This document shows positions 25,574 to 35,076 of a stretch of DNA of 64,000 bases, piece after piece (within the stretch, counting starts at the first letter, position 1; every line of letters starts with the position of its first letter). The translations under genes and the position numbers were made by a program. The notes under the pieces are model-generated. The model was given only the letters and a program-made list of their open reading frames with translations, was not told where the DNA came from and searched no databases. Source of the stretch: Bin87 sp034420475 (GTDB lineage Bacteria; Chloroflexota; Dehalococcoidia; Lucifugimonadales; UBA3495); the NCBI GenBank assembly GCA_034420475.1, contig DAOULH010000102.1:60918-124917 (forward strand). The letters run 5' to 3'.

Positions 25574-26808
25574 TCAGTCGAGCTGCCGAACCCGACCCAG
25601 GGCGACGCAGCAGACCAGCGCCAGTCCCAGGCCCAGTACGCCGATGATGGCCATGGCCGTTGACGGAGAGGTGAGGTCGGAGAGCAGCCCGACGCCCAGG
25701 CTGGCCACGACCAGGAAGCCCCGGTCGATGCTTTGCAGGCTGGTGAGGCGGCCCCGCAGACTGTCCGGCGCCAGCGTCTGGATCAACGTGCCGCGAGTGG
25801 TCCGGAAGAGGGACTGACTTGATGCCATGGCGGCGATGACCACGAAGGCCAGCGCCATCCACTTGGAGAATGCGAAAAGGACCAGCATCAGCGAGCTGGC
25901 AATGGCCGCGCCCAGCACCACCTTGCCCTTGGGGAAGACGAACCCGAAGGACGCCACGAACAGGGCCGCCAGCAGCCCGCCCACGCCGGTGATGGAAAGC
26001 AGGTACCCGCCCACGTCGGCATCGCGCTGCAGCACCTCGGTGGTGAACACCGGGAAAAGGAACCAGGCCGGATGGAGGATGATGTTGGGAATCACCGACA
26101 ACACCATCAACTGGAAGAAGGCCCGCTCGCCGGTCCACACGTAGCGCAAACCCTCCACCATGTTGGCCAGAGCGGACCCGCGCTGGCGAGCATCGCCGGG
26201 ACGGTGAAAGGGAGTCCGCAGCGGGAAAATCATCGCCACGTTTGCCACGTACAGCGCCGATTCGATGACGAAGTTCCAGAAGAACCCCAGGGTGAAAATC
26301 AGGATGCCGCCGACGAACGGCCCGACGATTCGGGTGCCGGTGATGGTCAGGACGTTGGTGGCCATGGCGTTCCCCAGCATCTCCCGGGGCACGGTGCCGG
26401 CGATGAGCGACTGGCGCATGGGCTGGGTCATGGAACGACAGGCGCCGGCCAGGATCACGTACAGGTAAGCGTGCCAAACTGCCACACGTCCGGACAGCAC
26501 CAGCAGCGCGAAGCACAAGGCCAGGGCGGCCATCATCAGTTGCAGCGCGATGACCAGCTTGCGGCGGTCGAAGCGGTCGCTGAGCACGCCGCCCCAGGGC
26601 CCCACCACGAGGCCGGGCAGGGTGTTGATGCCGCCCACGGTCACCACCAGCAATCCGGCGACGGTGGAGCCTTCTGACAACTCCCGGACCAACCACCCCA
26701 CGCTCACAGCTGTATCCACTGGGCGTTGTTGGCGAAGAAATTGCCGCACCACAACAGCCGGTAGTTGCGGTAGGCCAGCCACGCGTCCAGCGTATGCAAT
26801 CGGGGCAT
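25574..26808 (-). pseudogene. MFS transporter gene with a one-base frameshift near its 5' end
   Basis: The main frame encodes a twelve-helix MFS transporter of the EntS-like type, with GVLSDRFDRRKL as the loop 2-3 signature and many hydrophobic spans. Its true N-terminus, MPRLHTLDAWLAYRNYRLLW then FFANNAQWIQL, is in another frame that starts at ATG 26808 and stops at TGA 26704-26706. Adding one G there would give WIQLVSVGWLVRELS and restore the full protein of about 411 residues. The intact MFS at 32375-33604 has the equivalent N-terminus (FRALRHRDYRWFW). This is either a recent pseudogene or a base-call error. The function would be drug or metabolite export. Confidence 0.75.
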
Positions 26809-26996
26809 TGTTCCGATTCGGAAGATCTTTCCTCCGGGAAAATAAAGCGACGGGGATCGTTGCGGTAGCGTCGTCAGCCCGCCATTTTGAAATTCCCAAT
26901 CAATGTTGTCAATGCTGACATAGTGATAATATTCGGAAAACACGTTGCCGCGATCCGCCCGGCAGCCTGGCCGGCGGCGATAACGACATCAAGTGG

Positions 26997-27153
26997 ATAA
27001 CTGTTCAGACTAGTGAGGAAGGTGTCATTGCAAGCGCAGCGCGGCAATCTCGTTGGTGTTGGGAGTCCTTCGGGCAGGCGTTGCTGCGATGGCGTCGAGA
27101 TTGCCACGGCGCAAGCGCCTAGCAATGACAACCCCCCTGGATTCTGAACATTC
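26997..27153. repeat. palindromic element, family B copy 1
   Basis: Ends TAACTGTTCAGA and TCTGAACA enclose GTCATTGCAAGCGCAGCGCGGCAATC and the reverse-oriented arm GAGATTGCCACGGCGCAAGCG, shown here only by their beginnings. The arms can fold into a long hairpin. It fills most of the gene-free interval 26900-27252 upstream of the NHL gene. Confidence 0.8.
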
Positions 27154-27252
27154 GCTAAGTCGGAGATCCGGCTGAGTTTTCGGCCGTGTCCGATATACAA
27201 TGCACTCCCCGACGAACCACGCCGGGAATTCAAGCCAAACCTGGAGGTTTCA

Positions 27253-28287
27253 ATGCCCGCTGAGAAAGGCGTCATCCAGACCGTATTGGGAAACGGATCC
27301 GAGGGTTGGGATGGCGACGGCGGCCCGGCCCTTGATGCCGCGTGCCAAACTCCCTACGCCTGCGAGTTTGATCCCCAGGGCAACATGATCGTCTGCATGG
27401 GGCGCCACCACCGGATCCGCCGCGTGGATGCGCGTACCGGCGTCATCACGCTGATCTGCGGCACCGGCGAACCGGGCTACGCCGGCGATGGCGGCCCTGC
27501 CGCCGCTGCGGTCATCAACCAGCCCTACGGGTTGGCCATCGACGCCAACGGAGACGTGTACTTTGCCCAGAGGTTTGACCCGGCAGTGCGCAAGATCGAC
27601 GGGCGCACGGGCATCATCTCCACGGTCGCCGGCACCGGAGAATTCGGGTACAGCGGGGACGGTGGCCCCGGCAACCAGGCCATGCTGCGGGAACCCAACG
27701 ATCTGTGCCTGGACCGACGGGGCGGCCTGCTGATCGCCGACGTGCAGGACCAGCGCATCCGGCGTGTGGACCTCCAGACCGGCATCATCGCCACCTTCGC
27801 CGGAACCGGAGAGAAGTCCCGCGCCGGAGACGGCAACGCGGCGAGCGAGGCCAGTCTTATGGGACCTCGGGCGGTTTGCGCGGACAGCCTGGGCAACGTG
27901 TACGTGTGCGAGCGGGAAGGAAACGGCGTCCGCAAAATATCGCCGGACGGTGTCTTGACCACCATCGCCGGAGCCGAGGGAGTGTACGGTTATTCGGGTG
28001 ACGACGGCCCGGCGCTGGCGGCCACGTGGGGGTCGCCCAAGGCGATGCGCTGCGACCTGAATGACAACATCATCGTGCTCGACTCCGACAACAGCGCCGT
28101 GAGGCGCATCGACGCCCGCACCGGCATTGTCACCACCATCGCCGGGGGACGCGAGGGCGGCGACGGTGACGGCGGCCCCGCCGTGGAGGCCGGGTTGTTT
28201 CACCCTCACGGCTGCGGCATCAACGACGAGGGCGACCTCTTCATCGCCGACACCCACAACCACCGGGTGCGGGTGGTAGGCTTGTGA
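27253..28287 (+). CDS. NHL-repeat beta-propeller protein with TGI-AGTG repeats
   Basis: The 344-residue protein is built from six copies of a repeat of about 55 residues: RTGIISTVAGTGEFGYSGDG, PA..A.L..P.GLAID..GD, and YVADxxNxRIRRVD-like strands. The SGDGGPA turns are a hallmark of NHL proteins with calcium- or ligand-binding loops. No signal peptide is visible. GGAGG 6 bases before the ATG supports the start. It precedes two LLM oxidoreductase genes but is separated from them by a palindromic element. The role is unknown; related proteins are often annotated as SMP-30/gluconolactonase-like, without the catalytic metal ligands being evident here. Confidence 0.78.
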   Translation: MPAEKGVIQTVLGNGSEGWDGDGGPALDAACQTPYACEFDPQGNMIVCMGRHHRIRRVDARTGVITLICGTGEPGYAGDGGPAAAAVINQPYGLAIDANGDVYFAQRFDPAVRKIDGRTGIISTVAGTGEFGYSGDGGPGNQAMLREPNDLCLDRRGGLLIADVQDQRIRRVDLQTGIIATFAGTGEKSRAGDGNAASEASLMGPRAVCADSLGNVYVCEREGNGVRKISPDGVLTTIAGAEGVYGYSGDDGPALAATWGSPKAMRCDLNDNIIVLDSDNSAVRRIDARTGIVTTIAGGREGGDGDGGPAVEAGLFHPHGCGINDEGDLFIADTHNHRVRVVGL

Positions 28288-28341
28288 ACCACCTCCGGCG
28301 GACAAAGGAAATACGCGGGTCGCTGTCAAGATATCCCGAGG

Positions 28342-28507
28342 CTGATGCGGACCCACTTGCGCCAATCGTCAGAATCAGGATTTACGGGATTTTATGATTT
28401 GACAGGATTGGGAAGCTTCATCACAGAACGGTCCCAATCCTGGTAATCCCCAAATCTTGAAAATCCTGATTCTGACGTTCCCTCGCCGCAAACTGGGTAC
28501 GCGCGAG
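28342..28507. repeat. palindromic element, core family C, with outer ACGCGTACCC-type ends
   Basis: The inner inverted repeat GTCAGAATCAGGATTT (28368-28383) / AAATCCTGATTCTGAC (28461-28476) is perfect. The outer right end AAACTGGGTACGCGCGAG equals that of family A, and the left end TGCGGACCCACTTG is a degenerate counterpart. ATCCCGAGG stands directly outside both ends (28333-28341 and 28508-28516). The element lies between the NHL stop and the LLM start. Confidence 0.8.
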
Positions 28508-28527
28508 ATCCCGAGGACGGAGAAATC

Positions 28528-29592
28528 ATGGCCCTACTGGAAACCGGCATCCAATTCCATCTGCCCACCTACGCCCACGTGCCATTGCCCCACCTGGTGG
28601 AGCTGGCCTCCCGGGCAGAGGCCAGAGGTGTGGACCAGCTTTGGGTCACCGACAACCTGAGGAGCCGCCAGTCCTTTGTGGTCCTGGCGGCCATGGCTTC
28701 CCGTCTCAAAATCAAGCTGGGCACTGCGGTCACCGTGCAGTATTTCCGCAACCCGGTTGATTTGGCGGATTCCATTGCCACCCTCAGCGAGTTGATGGAG
28801 GGGCGGGAATTGAGCATCGGCCTGGGCCGGGGCAATCCCCGCACGCCGTCGCTGATCCGGACGCCGCGGCCGGTCAGCGTGCTCCGCGAAACCGCGCAAA
28901 GCCTGCGCCGGCTGCTGGCTGGCGAGGCCGTCTGCTTTGCCGACTATCCCAATCTGCTGGACTACTACCACTTCAACCCTTGCGCCGCCTTCCGGCTGAA
29001 TTTCCGGCCGGCCACGCCGGTGCGCCTCTACTGCGGCTCCAACGGCCCTCTTGGTATGGCCGTGGGCGGTGAAACCATGGACGGCCTGATCTTCGGCGGC
29101 CACTACATGGCGGCCCTCCGCACCGGCCGGGTTCCCGAACTGCTGGATGCTTTTGACGCCGCGCTTCCCCCGAACCGGGAGAGCAAGGCAGTTCCCAAGG
29201 TAGCCGAGATCAAGATTTCCCTGTCTCGCGACGCCGCGGCCGCCCGGGAGTTCGTCAAGGAGAGCGCCGGCAACCGGGTCCTGAACATGTACCGCCAGGG
29301 CTATACCCGGGAAGACATCGAGCGGTTGGGGGTGGCCCTGCCGGACGTGGAGCGGCTGGATTGGGCCGACCGGAATGGCGCAACCGAGGAGGAGTTTGAC
29401 GACCTGGTGACCGATTCCATGATCGACGCCATCTTCATCGCCGGGACGCCGGGGGATTGCCTCGAAAGGATGCTTGAGGTTAGAGACACGGCGCGGCAGC
29501 AGGGCTTCGGACAGCTGTTGTTCTCGGAGCTGGGCCCGGACGTGGATGAAGCGCTGGGACTGCTGTGCGACGAGGTGATACCGGCCCTTTGA
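28528..29592 (+). CDS. LLM class flavin-dependent oxidoreductase (F420/FMN-type)
   Basis: The 354-residue protein has strand 1 as TGIQFHLPTY, LASRAEARGVDQLWVTDNL, KIKLGTAVTVQYFRNPVDLA and the flavin block GRELSIGLGRGNPRTPSLI. A C-terminal block, AGTPGDCLERMLEVRDTARQ, is typical of F420-dependent LLM enzymes such as methylenetetrahydromethanopterin reductase-like proteins. The ribosome site ACGGAG lies 7 bases before the ATG, just behind a palindromic element. A partial copy of its middle is found at 25236-25430. Oxidation or reduction of an unknown organic compound is expected. It probably shares a transcript with the next LLM gene, 166 bases downstream. Confidence 0.85.
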   Translation: MALLETGIQFHLPTYAHVPLPHLVELASRAEARGVDQLWVTDNLRSRQSFVVLAAMASRLKIKLGTAVTVQYFRNPVDLADSIATLSELMEGRELSIGLGRGNPRTPSLIRTPRPVSVLRETAQSLRRLLAGEAVCFADYPNLLDYYHFNPCAAFRLNFRPATPVRLYCGSNGPLGMAVGGETMDGLIFGGHYMAALRTGRVPELLDAFDAALPPNRESKAVPKVAEIKISLSRDAAAAREFVKESAGNRVLNMYRQGYTREDIERLGVALPDVERLDWADRNGATEEEFDDLVTDSMIDAIFIAGTPGDCLERMLEVRDTARQQGFGQLLFSELGPDVDEALGLLCDEVIPAL

Positions 29593-29758
29593 TCTGTGTC
29601 TATGATTTCGATGGCGTGAGAACGGTTGGCGCTTCGTTTGACAGGGAAGATGGCCCACCTTAGAGTTGAACCGTCGGCAAAAATCTGCACGCATCTTCCG
29701 CGACCATCAGGCAAGTTTTGAGTCGCGAGACGATTGATTTACAAAAAGGAACCTGTTG

Positions 29759-30880
29759 ATGGCATTGCAGTTTGGGGTATTCGACCACATTGAGCCCATT
29801 CCCGGCGTAGCGCTGGACCAGATTTATCGGGAGCGGCTGGACCAGATCGAGATACTGGAGTCCGCCGGCTTTTACTCTTACCACCTGGCGGAGCATCACA
29901 CGCCGGCGGTACACAGTCTGGCGCCCTCGCAGAACGTGTTCCTGGCGGCCGCCGCTGAGCGGACCAGCACCATGCGGTTGGGGCCATGCGTTTACGTGCT
30001 GCCGCTGCACCACCCGGTGCGCCTGATCGAGGAAATCTGCATGCTGGACAACCTCAGCGGCGGACGGATGGACATCGGGGTGGGTCGCGGCGGTGTGATC
30101 GAAGCCTACTTCTGGGGTCAGGACTCGGACGTGGAGATCAACTACGCTCGCTATCTGGAGACCCTGGCGGTGGTACGGGAAGGCCTGAGCAACGATTCGC
30201 TGACCTTTGAGGGCGAGTTCTACAACTTTGACGACCTGCCCATGCGACTGCGGCCCAAGCAGGACCCCCACCCGCCCCTGTGGTACATGCGGAACGTGGA
30301 GACCGCCGCCGTCAGCGGGATGCACACCATCATCGTGGGCAACCTGGATTCCTTCGGCGCCAACGTGGAGCGCTATTTCCAGCTCTGGGACGAGCACCAG
30401 GGGCCGGGCGCGCTCAACGCCCAGGGCGAGGCTCCCAAGATCGGCTTGGTCAACCACCTCTACCTGGCGGAAACTGACGCGGAAGCGGCGACCATAGCCC
30501 AGCCGGCGTGGGACCAGTACAAGTGGAACCTGGCCGCGCCGCGTCGTCTCGAAGCGGAGAGGCGCGGCCTCACCCAATTCCTCGGCAGCGAGGCCAATCC
30601 CCGGCCGTCCAACCTGCCGGCCCGCGAGGCGCAGGCGAATTCGACCGCTGCGGCGCGCCGGTCCGGCTCGGCCGGGCTTGAAGAGCACGCCGCCCCGGGC
30701 GGGGGCGGGTTCAACGTGGTCGCCGGCTCACCGGATTCCATCCGCAACTACATGGACGAATATCTCGAAACCGGCGCCAACTACTTCGTGGCCGCCTTCC
30801 AGTGGGGCCACCTGTCGCACGATGAAACCATGCGCTCATTGGACCTGTTTGTGACGGAGGTCATGCCTCATTACGTCTAA
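29759..30880 (+). CDS. LLM class flavin-dependent monooxygenase
   Basis: The 373-residue protein begins at ATG 29759 (AAGGA 8 bases upstream; a TTG just before it is ignored). LQFGVFDHIEPIPG, YSYHLAEHHTP (His pair), MRLGPCVYVLPLHHPVRLIE and LSGGRMDIGVGRGG place it in the alkanal/luciferase-like monooxygenase group. A poorly conserved, Ala/Gly-rich insertion (residues 280-325, EAQANSTAAARRSG) stands before the last barrel strands. Reduced FMN and oxygen are the likely co-substrates. The family A repeat at 30954 lies behind its stop. Confidence 0.85.
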   Translation: MALQFGVFDHIEPIPGVALDQIYRERLDQIEILESAGFYSYHLAEHHTPAVHSLAPSQNVFLAAAAERTSTMRLGPCVYVLPLHHPVRLIEEICMLDNLSGGRMDIGVGRGGVIEAYFWGQDSDVEINYARYLETLAVVREGLSNDSLTFEGEFYNFDDLPMRLRPKQDPHPPLWYMRNVETAAVSGMHTIIVGNLDSFGANVERYFQLWDEHQGPGALNAQGEAPKIGLVNHLYLAETDAEAATIAQPAWDQYKWNLAAPRRLEAERRGLTQFLGSEANPRPSNLPAREAQANSTAAARRSGSAGLEEHAAPGGGGFNVVAGSPDSIRNYMDEYLETGANYFVAAFQWGHLSHDETMRSLDLFVTEVMPHYV

Positions 30881-30953
30881 TCTGTCCAACTGAGCTACCG
30901 GGGCCGGCGCGTGCGGGGCAGGATGACACCGGGCCGGCCCGGGAGCGCAATGT

Positions 30954-31093
30954 CCTCACGCGTACCCAGTTTCGCTCGAGTTGTCATTGCGAGCGCAGCG
31001 CGGCAATCTCGTCAGGGCAACGGACGCCGGCTGCGGCAACAAGATCGCCGCGTCGCTGCGCTCCTCGCGATGACCAATTGGGTACGCGTGAGG
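30954..31093. repeat. palindromic element, family A copy 1 (best preserved ends)
   Basis: A perfect 14-bp terminal inverted repeat, CCTCACGCGTACCC (30954-30967) / GGGTACGCGTGAGG (31080-31093), encloses a core whose arms TTGTCATTGCGAGCGCAGCG and CGCTGCGCTCCTCGCGATGAC nearly mirror each other. Total length is 140 bases. It sits between the LLM stop and the end of the convergent aminotransferase gene. Confidence 0.85.
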
Positions 31094-31104
31094 GGTAAAT
31101 CCGG

Positions 31105-32280
31105 CTAGAGAGTTTCCAGGACGCGCGCTATGCGCTCCACCCCTTCCACAACTCGGTCAGCGGGAGACCTCATCAGGGCAATGCGGAAGTGTCCCTCCCC
31201 GCTTGCGCCGAAGCCGATGCCGGGGGTTACCACCACTCCTTCCCGCTCCACCAACAGCTCGGCCAACTCCGTGGATGACACATCCGCCGAGTAGCGGGGG
31301 AACAGGAAAGTGGCCCCCTCGGGCAGCGGACAGTGCACGCCGGGAACCTGGGACAACCGGCCGGCGCAGCGCACGCGCAGTTCATCGCAGTCCTCTCGCC
31401 ACCGGGGCAGGTGATCTTGGGGGCCCTGGAGAGCGGCTACCCCGGCCATCTGCACAAATGGAGATACAAAGCTGGCCGTTTGTTCCTGTATCTTCAATAG
31501 CGGCTCCAGCAGGTTTGACTGAGCGACGATACAGCCCAACCGCCAGCCGGACATCGAATAGGCCTTGGTGAAGGTGTAGCTGGTCAACGTTCGTTCCGCC
31601 ATACCCTCCAAATTCGCGATGGTAACGTGCCGGTTGGCATCGTAGAGGAAATACTCGTAGGTCTCATCGCAAATGACCAGCAGGTCCTGCTCCCGGGCCA
31701 AACGCGCTACGGCTGCCAATTCTTCCTCGGTATAAACCCGGCCGGTGGGATTGTTGGGGTTGTTAACGACGATCATCTTGGTGCGCGAGGTGACGTACTC
31801 CTGCAACTGCTCGTAACTGATGTGGTACTCCTCCTCCTCGCTGAGCGGCACGGCTACGGGCACACCCTCCGCCATCTCCACCTGCTGGCTGAAGCTGACC
31901 CACGTGGGCTCAAGCACCAGCGCTTCATCCCCCGCCTCGATGTAGGCGTTGATGGCCTCATACAGCCCCATCTTGCTGCCGGGAGTAACCAGGATATCGC
32001 CGTCGGGATCAACCGCGCGGCCGTTGTGGGCGGCCAGCTTGGCGGCCATGGCCTGGCGCAGCTCGGGCAGCCCGCGGGACGAGCTGATGTTGGTGAGCCC
32101 TGCGTTCAGGGCCTGGATCCCGGCGTCGATGATGTGCTGCGGAGTCACGTGGTGCGGACTTGACTGACCCAGGTCAATCACGTCATGACCCTGCCGGGCC
32201 AGTTGTCGGGCTTTTTCGCCGGCGGCCAGGGTGGCCGGGGGCTGTACTCGCTGGATGCGCGTCGCGGGAGCTCTGGTCAT
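31105..32280 (-). CDS. class I/II pyridoxal-phosphate aminotransferase (aspartate aminotransferase-like)
   Basis: The 391-residue protein has the fold type I motifs. LGQSSPHHVTP covers the N-terminal substrate arm, VTPGSKMGLYEAI the cofactor phosphate loop, VVNNPNNPTG (residues 171-180) the conserved turn, and CDETYEYF the cofactor Asp. SYTFTKAYSMSGWRLG holds the Schiff-base lysine K239. R385-region residues (GHFRIALM) bind the substrate carboxylate. Its family transaminates aspartate, aromatic or branched-chain acids. AGAGGTGA precedes the ATG. It is one of three PLP aminotransferases in the window. Confidence 0.88.
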   Translation of the reverse strand: MTRAPATRIQRVQPPATLAAGEKARQLARQGHDVIDLGQSSPHHVTPQHIIDAGIQALNAGLTNISSSRGLPELRQAMAAKLAAHNGRAVDPDGDILVTPGSKMGLYEAINAYIEAGDEALVLEPTWVSFSQQVEMAEGVPVAVPLSEEEEYHISYEQLQEYVTSRTKMIVVNNPNNPTGRVYTEEELAAVARLAREQDLLVICDETYEYFLYDANRHVTIANLEGMAERTLTSYTFTKAYSMSGWRLGCIVAQSNLLEPLLKIQEQTASFVSPFVQMAGVAALQGPQDHLPRWREDCDELRVRCAGRLSQVPGVHCPLPEGATFLFPRYSADVSSTELAELLVEREGVVVTPGIGFGASGEGHFRIALMRSPADRVVEGVERIARVLETL

Positions 32281-32374
32281 GGTTCACCTCTTTCCTGTTC
32301 GGGCAGCGTAGTGTAGCAACCCTGTTGCCAACGAACCACACGCCCGGCGATACCGGAATGTTTCCCTTGCCGGA

Positions 32375-33604
32375 TTACACGCGCAGCTGACGCAGCGTCG
32401 GCCGCCAGACCCCCAGCACGAACGCCACCGTCAGGTAGATGGCCGCCCCGCCGGCGAAGGCGGCGGTCCAGCTGATGTACTCCGCAACCAGGGTCATGGG
32501 ATAGGAACCGATGAACATCAGCGCGGCGGAAACGTACCAGACGCTCATCACCCGGCCCTGGTACTCGGCCGGGACGGAGAGCTGCAGCACGGTGGTTCCC
32601 ATCGGCACTATGCTGCCCATCCCAACCAGGAACAGTATCGCCCACGATAGCCAGAACCAGTGTGACCAGGCCAGGCAGAACAGGGCTATCCCGAACAGGA
32701 AGATGCAGCCCAGCAGCAGCCGGTTCTTGTGCGGCGAGTTGCCCATCGACGCCATGATGAAGGTTCCGGACAGGGAGCCGATGCCCGCGCCCGTCATCAG
32801 CAGACCGGCCCCGCCGGCGCCCGTGTCCAGCACCAGCTTGGCGAAGGCGGGCAGCAGTTGGGCATAGGGCATGGCGAAGAAACCGAAGGCGAACCCAATG
32901 CCTATGACAGTGAAGGTGACGGGGTTGCTCCAGCAGTACCGCAGCCCGCCCCACAGTTCGGAAAAGATGCCGGAACGCTGGTCCCGGGCGACCGTCGGCA
33001 CCCGCCGTACCATGAGCAGCGTCACCGTGCCCACGCAGAAACAGCCGGTCGCCAGATACAGCGCCGGAGCCAGTCCGGTCAACTCGATCACCGCCCCGGC
33101 CACGGCCGGCCCCAGGATGCGCCCTGAGTTCATCACCGCCGAGTTCAAGACGACGGCGTTCATCAGGTCATCGCGGTCCACCAGGTCGCGGACTATGGCC
33201 AACCGCGCGGGGGTGTTGATAGCCTGCAGGGTGCCGAGGACGAAAGCCGCCGCGTAAACGTGCCACAGCGCGACGAGTCCGCCGGTTTCCAACACTGCGA
33301 TCCCCAACATCAGGAGGGCTACCAGCGCCTGGGTCAGCATCAGCAGCCCGCGCCGGTCGAACCGGTCGGCAAAGGTGCCGCCGAACAGCACGAACCCCAG
33401 CGTGGGCGTGCCGTAGAGGAAAATCATGAAGCCCATGCGGGAGGCGGACTCGGTCAGTTCCAGCACCAGCCAGCCCAGGATGAGGAACTGCATCCCCCGG
33501 CCCAACGCCTGGGCATTGGCGCCGATCCAGAACCAGCGGTAATCCCGGTGCCGCAGCGCCCGAAAGGTCTGAAGCCGGCGTCCGATGGCGAGTATCTGGG
33601 CCAA
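32375..33604 (-). CDS. MFS transporter
   Basis: The 409-residue protein has about twelve hydrophobic spans. The MFS signature occurs after helix 2 as GGTFADRFDRRGLLML. N-terminal FRALRHRDYRWFW and the ILGPAVAGAVIEL loop are typical of the EntS/multidrug exporter branch (MFS_3). The start is TTG 33604 with GGTGA 5 bases upstream; no ATG fits better. Export of small hydrophobic compounds is inferred from the branch. It lies 94 bases downstream of the start of the aminotransferase gene on the same strand, so the two may be cotranscribed. Confidence 0.82.
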   Translation of the reverse strand: MAQILAIGRRLQTFRALRHRDYRWFWIGANAQALGRGMQFLILGWLVLELTESASRMGFMIFLYGTPTLGFVLFGGTFADRFDRRGLLMLTQALVALLMLGIAVLETGGLVALWHVYAAAFVLGTLQAINTPARLAIVRDLVDRDDLMNAVVLNSAVMNSGRILGPAVAGAVIELTGLAPALYLATGCFCVGTVTLLMVRRVPTVARDQRSGIFSELWGGLRYCWSNPVTFTVIGIGFAFGFFAMPYAQLLPAFAKLVLDTGAGGAGLLMTGAGIGSLSGTFIMASMGNSPHKNRLLLGCIFLFGIALFCLAWSHWFWLSWAILFLVGMGSIVPMGTTVLQLSVPAEYQGRVMSVWYVSAALMFIGSYPMTLVAEYISWTAAFAGGAAIYLTVAFVLGVWRPTLRQLRV

Positions 33605-33757
33605 CTAATTCACCGGATTTCCCGTGTCAAGTCCAAGTCGGTGGGGCTTCCTGGTCATCAATCCGGCGAGATTCGCGGGAATCCTGCTGCCGTGAGGGCG
33701 TAGAGGTCTGACCAATATCAGGTTGATGTTGGCCCGTCAATGCCCGAGCGCTCCGCA

Positions 33758-33889
33758 CGCGTACCCGCATTAAACGGCGACCGGGGTAATTTTACATCGA
33801 TGCACAGGATGGACAGGATTTGATCGATTATCGCCAGCATCCTATTCATCCTGTCCATCGATGTAAAAGACAAAATGGGTACGGGTGAA
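33758..33889. repeat. palindromic element, core family D, flanked by a 14-bp direct repeat
   Basis: The inner inverted repeat begins TTTTACATCGATG and ends CATCGATGTAAAAG around ACAGGATGGACAGGATT / ATCCTGTCC. The outer ends CGCGTACCCGCATT and AAAATGGGTACGGGTG are of the family A type. CCGAGCGCTCCGCA occurs directly outside both ends (33744-33757 and 33890-33903). This element is the main content of the gene-free interval 33605-34036. Confidence 0.85.
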
Positions 33890-34036
33890 CCGAGCGCTCC
33901 GCAGCAAACGAGGACGGTGGTAGAGTCAGACAGATGCGTACACCATCGATCCCCAGTTGCGGAACAACCGGTCGTACTGCGTCAATGCCGCAGATCGCGT
34001 TGAGCCGCACCGCTTTTCTGCCGAGGAGGGAACATC

Positions 34037-34903
34037 ATGCCGGAAGCCCGGTTGACCGTTGGCAACGTTGAAATCCTGTCCCTGAATGACCAGGAGGCTA
34101 CGCTACCCCTGAGCGATGTCTTTCCCGAGGTTCCCGCCGCGGCCTGGGTTCCCTACCAGGAGCGCTACCCCAGCGGCTTCCGCGGCGACCACCTGCTGGC
34201 CCACTTCGAGTGCTACCTCATCCGCTCCGAAGGACAAACCATCCTGGTGGACACGGGCCTCGGCGGCACAGCCAGCAATCCGCACTCAATCGAGGCCATG
34301 GTCGGCGGCGCCGAGGGACGGCTGCTCGCGGAACTGGAAGCGGCCGGCGTAAGTCCGGCCGACATCGACACCGTGTTCTTCAGCCACCTGCACTTCGACC
34401 ACGTAGGTTGGAACCTGACCCACGAGCCGGATGCGCCAGCCCGGCCCACCTTCCCCAACGCGCGCTACGTGGCCCACCGCGCCGACTGGGAAGTCTTCCA
34501 ACGCCCCGAGGTGATGGAGCTGTTCCCTCCCCACTGGGACCAGACCCTCGGCCCTCTGCAAGACCTGGGCGTGCTGGACCTGCTGGATGGGGAGCGCGCG
34601 CTGACCGGCGAGATTACCGCTATCCCAACGCCGGGGCATACCCCGGGTTCCATGAGCCTCGCCATTGTGTCCGGCGGGCAGCGGGCGTACATTCTGGGCG
34701 ACGTGTTTCACGGCCCGGCGCAGGTCACCGAAACCGGCTGGAAGTTCAGCTTCGACATGGACGGAGATCAAGGCGTTGCCACCCGCACCACCATGGTCGA
34801 GCGCGCGGAGTCCGAGGACGCCATCATGGCCATCTGCCACCACGGCGGGTTTGGTCGGGTGATTCGCGCCGAAGGTCGCCGCTACTGGCAACTGGTCTCC
34901 TGA
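34037..34903 (+). CDS. metallo-beta-lactamase fold hydrolase (lactonase-like)
   Basis: The 288-residue protein carries HLHFDH (residues 117-122), the zinc-binding HxHxDH motif, preceded by ILVDTGLGG. It continues with TPGHTPGSMSL (third His), LGDVFHGPAQ (bridging Asp) and ICHHGGFG (last His). The N-terminal extension with FECYLI resembles quorum-quenching lactonases and related glyoxalase II-like enzymes. Hydrolysis of a lactone, thioester or phosphate-free ester is likely. GAGGAGGG 6 bases before the ATG supports the start. It is a single-gene unit between palindromic elements on both sides. Confidence 0.85.
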   Translation: MPEARLTVGNVEILSLNDQEATLPLSDVFPEVPAAAWVPYQERYPSGFRGDHLLAHFECYLIRSEGQTILVDTGLGGTASNPHSIEAMVGGAEGRLLAELEAAGVSPADIDTVFFSHLHFDHVGWNLTHEPDAPARPTFPNARYVAHRADWEVFQRPEVMELFPPHWDQTLGPLQDLGVLDLLDGERALTGEITAIPTPGHTPGSMSLAIVSGGQRAYILGDVFHGPAQVTETGWKFSFDMDGDQGVATRTTMVERAESEDAIMAICHHGGFGRVIRAEGRRYWQLVS

Positions 34904-34941
34904 ACATCAGCAGGAACGCAGTTGCCAGCCGCAGCGAACCG

Positions 34942-35076
34942 TCACGCATGCCCGGTTTGACTCGGACTGTCATTGCGAGCGAAGCGCGGCAATCTGGTGA
35001 TGACGAGCGGGCATCGTTCAGCAACGAGATCGCCACGTCGCTGCGCTTCTCGCGATGACAAACTGGGTAAGCGCGA
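34942..35076. repeat. palindromic element, family A copy 2
   Basis: Ends TCACGCATGCCCGG and AAACTGGGTAAGCGCGA surround TGTCATTGCGAGCGAAGCG and CTGCGCTTCTCGCGATGACA. It lies between the convergent MBL and class III aminotransferase genes. Confidence 0.8.

Noticed and set aside
24909..26696. 595-codon open frame on the - strand
   Set aside because: Crosses the WD40 gene end, the LLM fragment and the MFS gene in a wrong frame; Arg/Gly/Ala-rich shadow with no domain.
27250..28365. 371-codon frame on the - strand
   Set aside because: Antisense to the NHL gene. Its apparent internal repeats only reflect the NHL repeats on the other strand.
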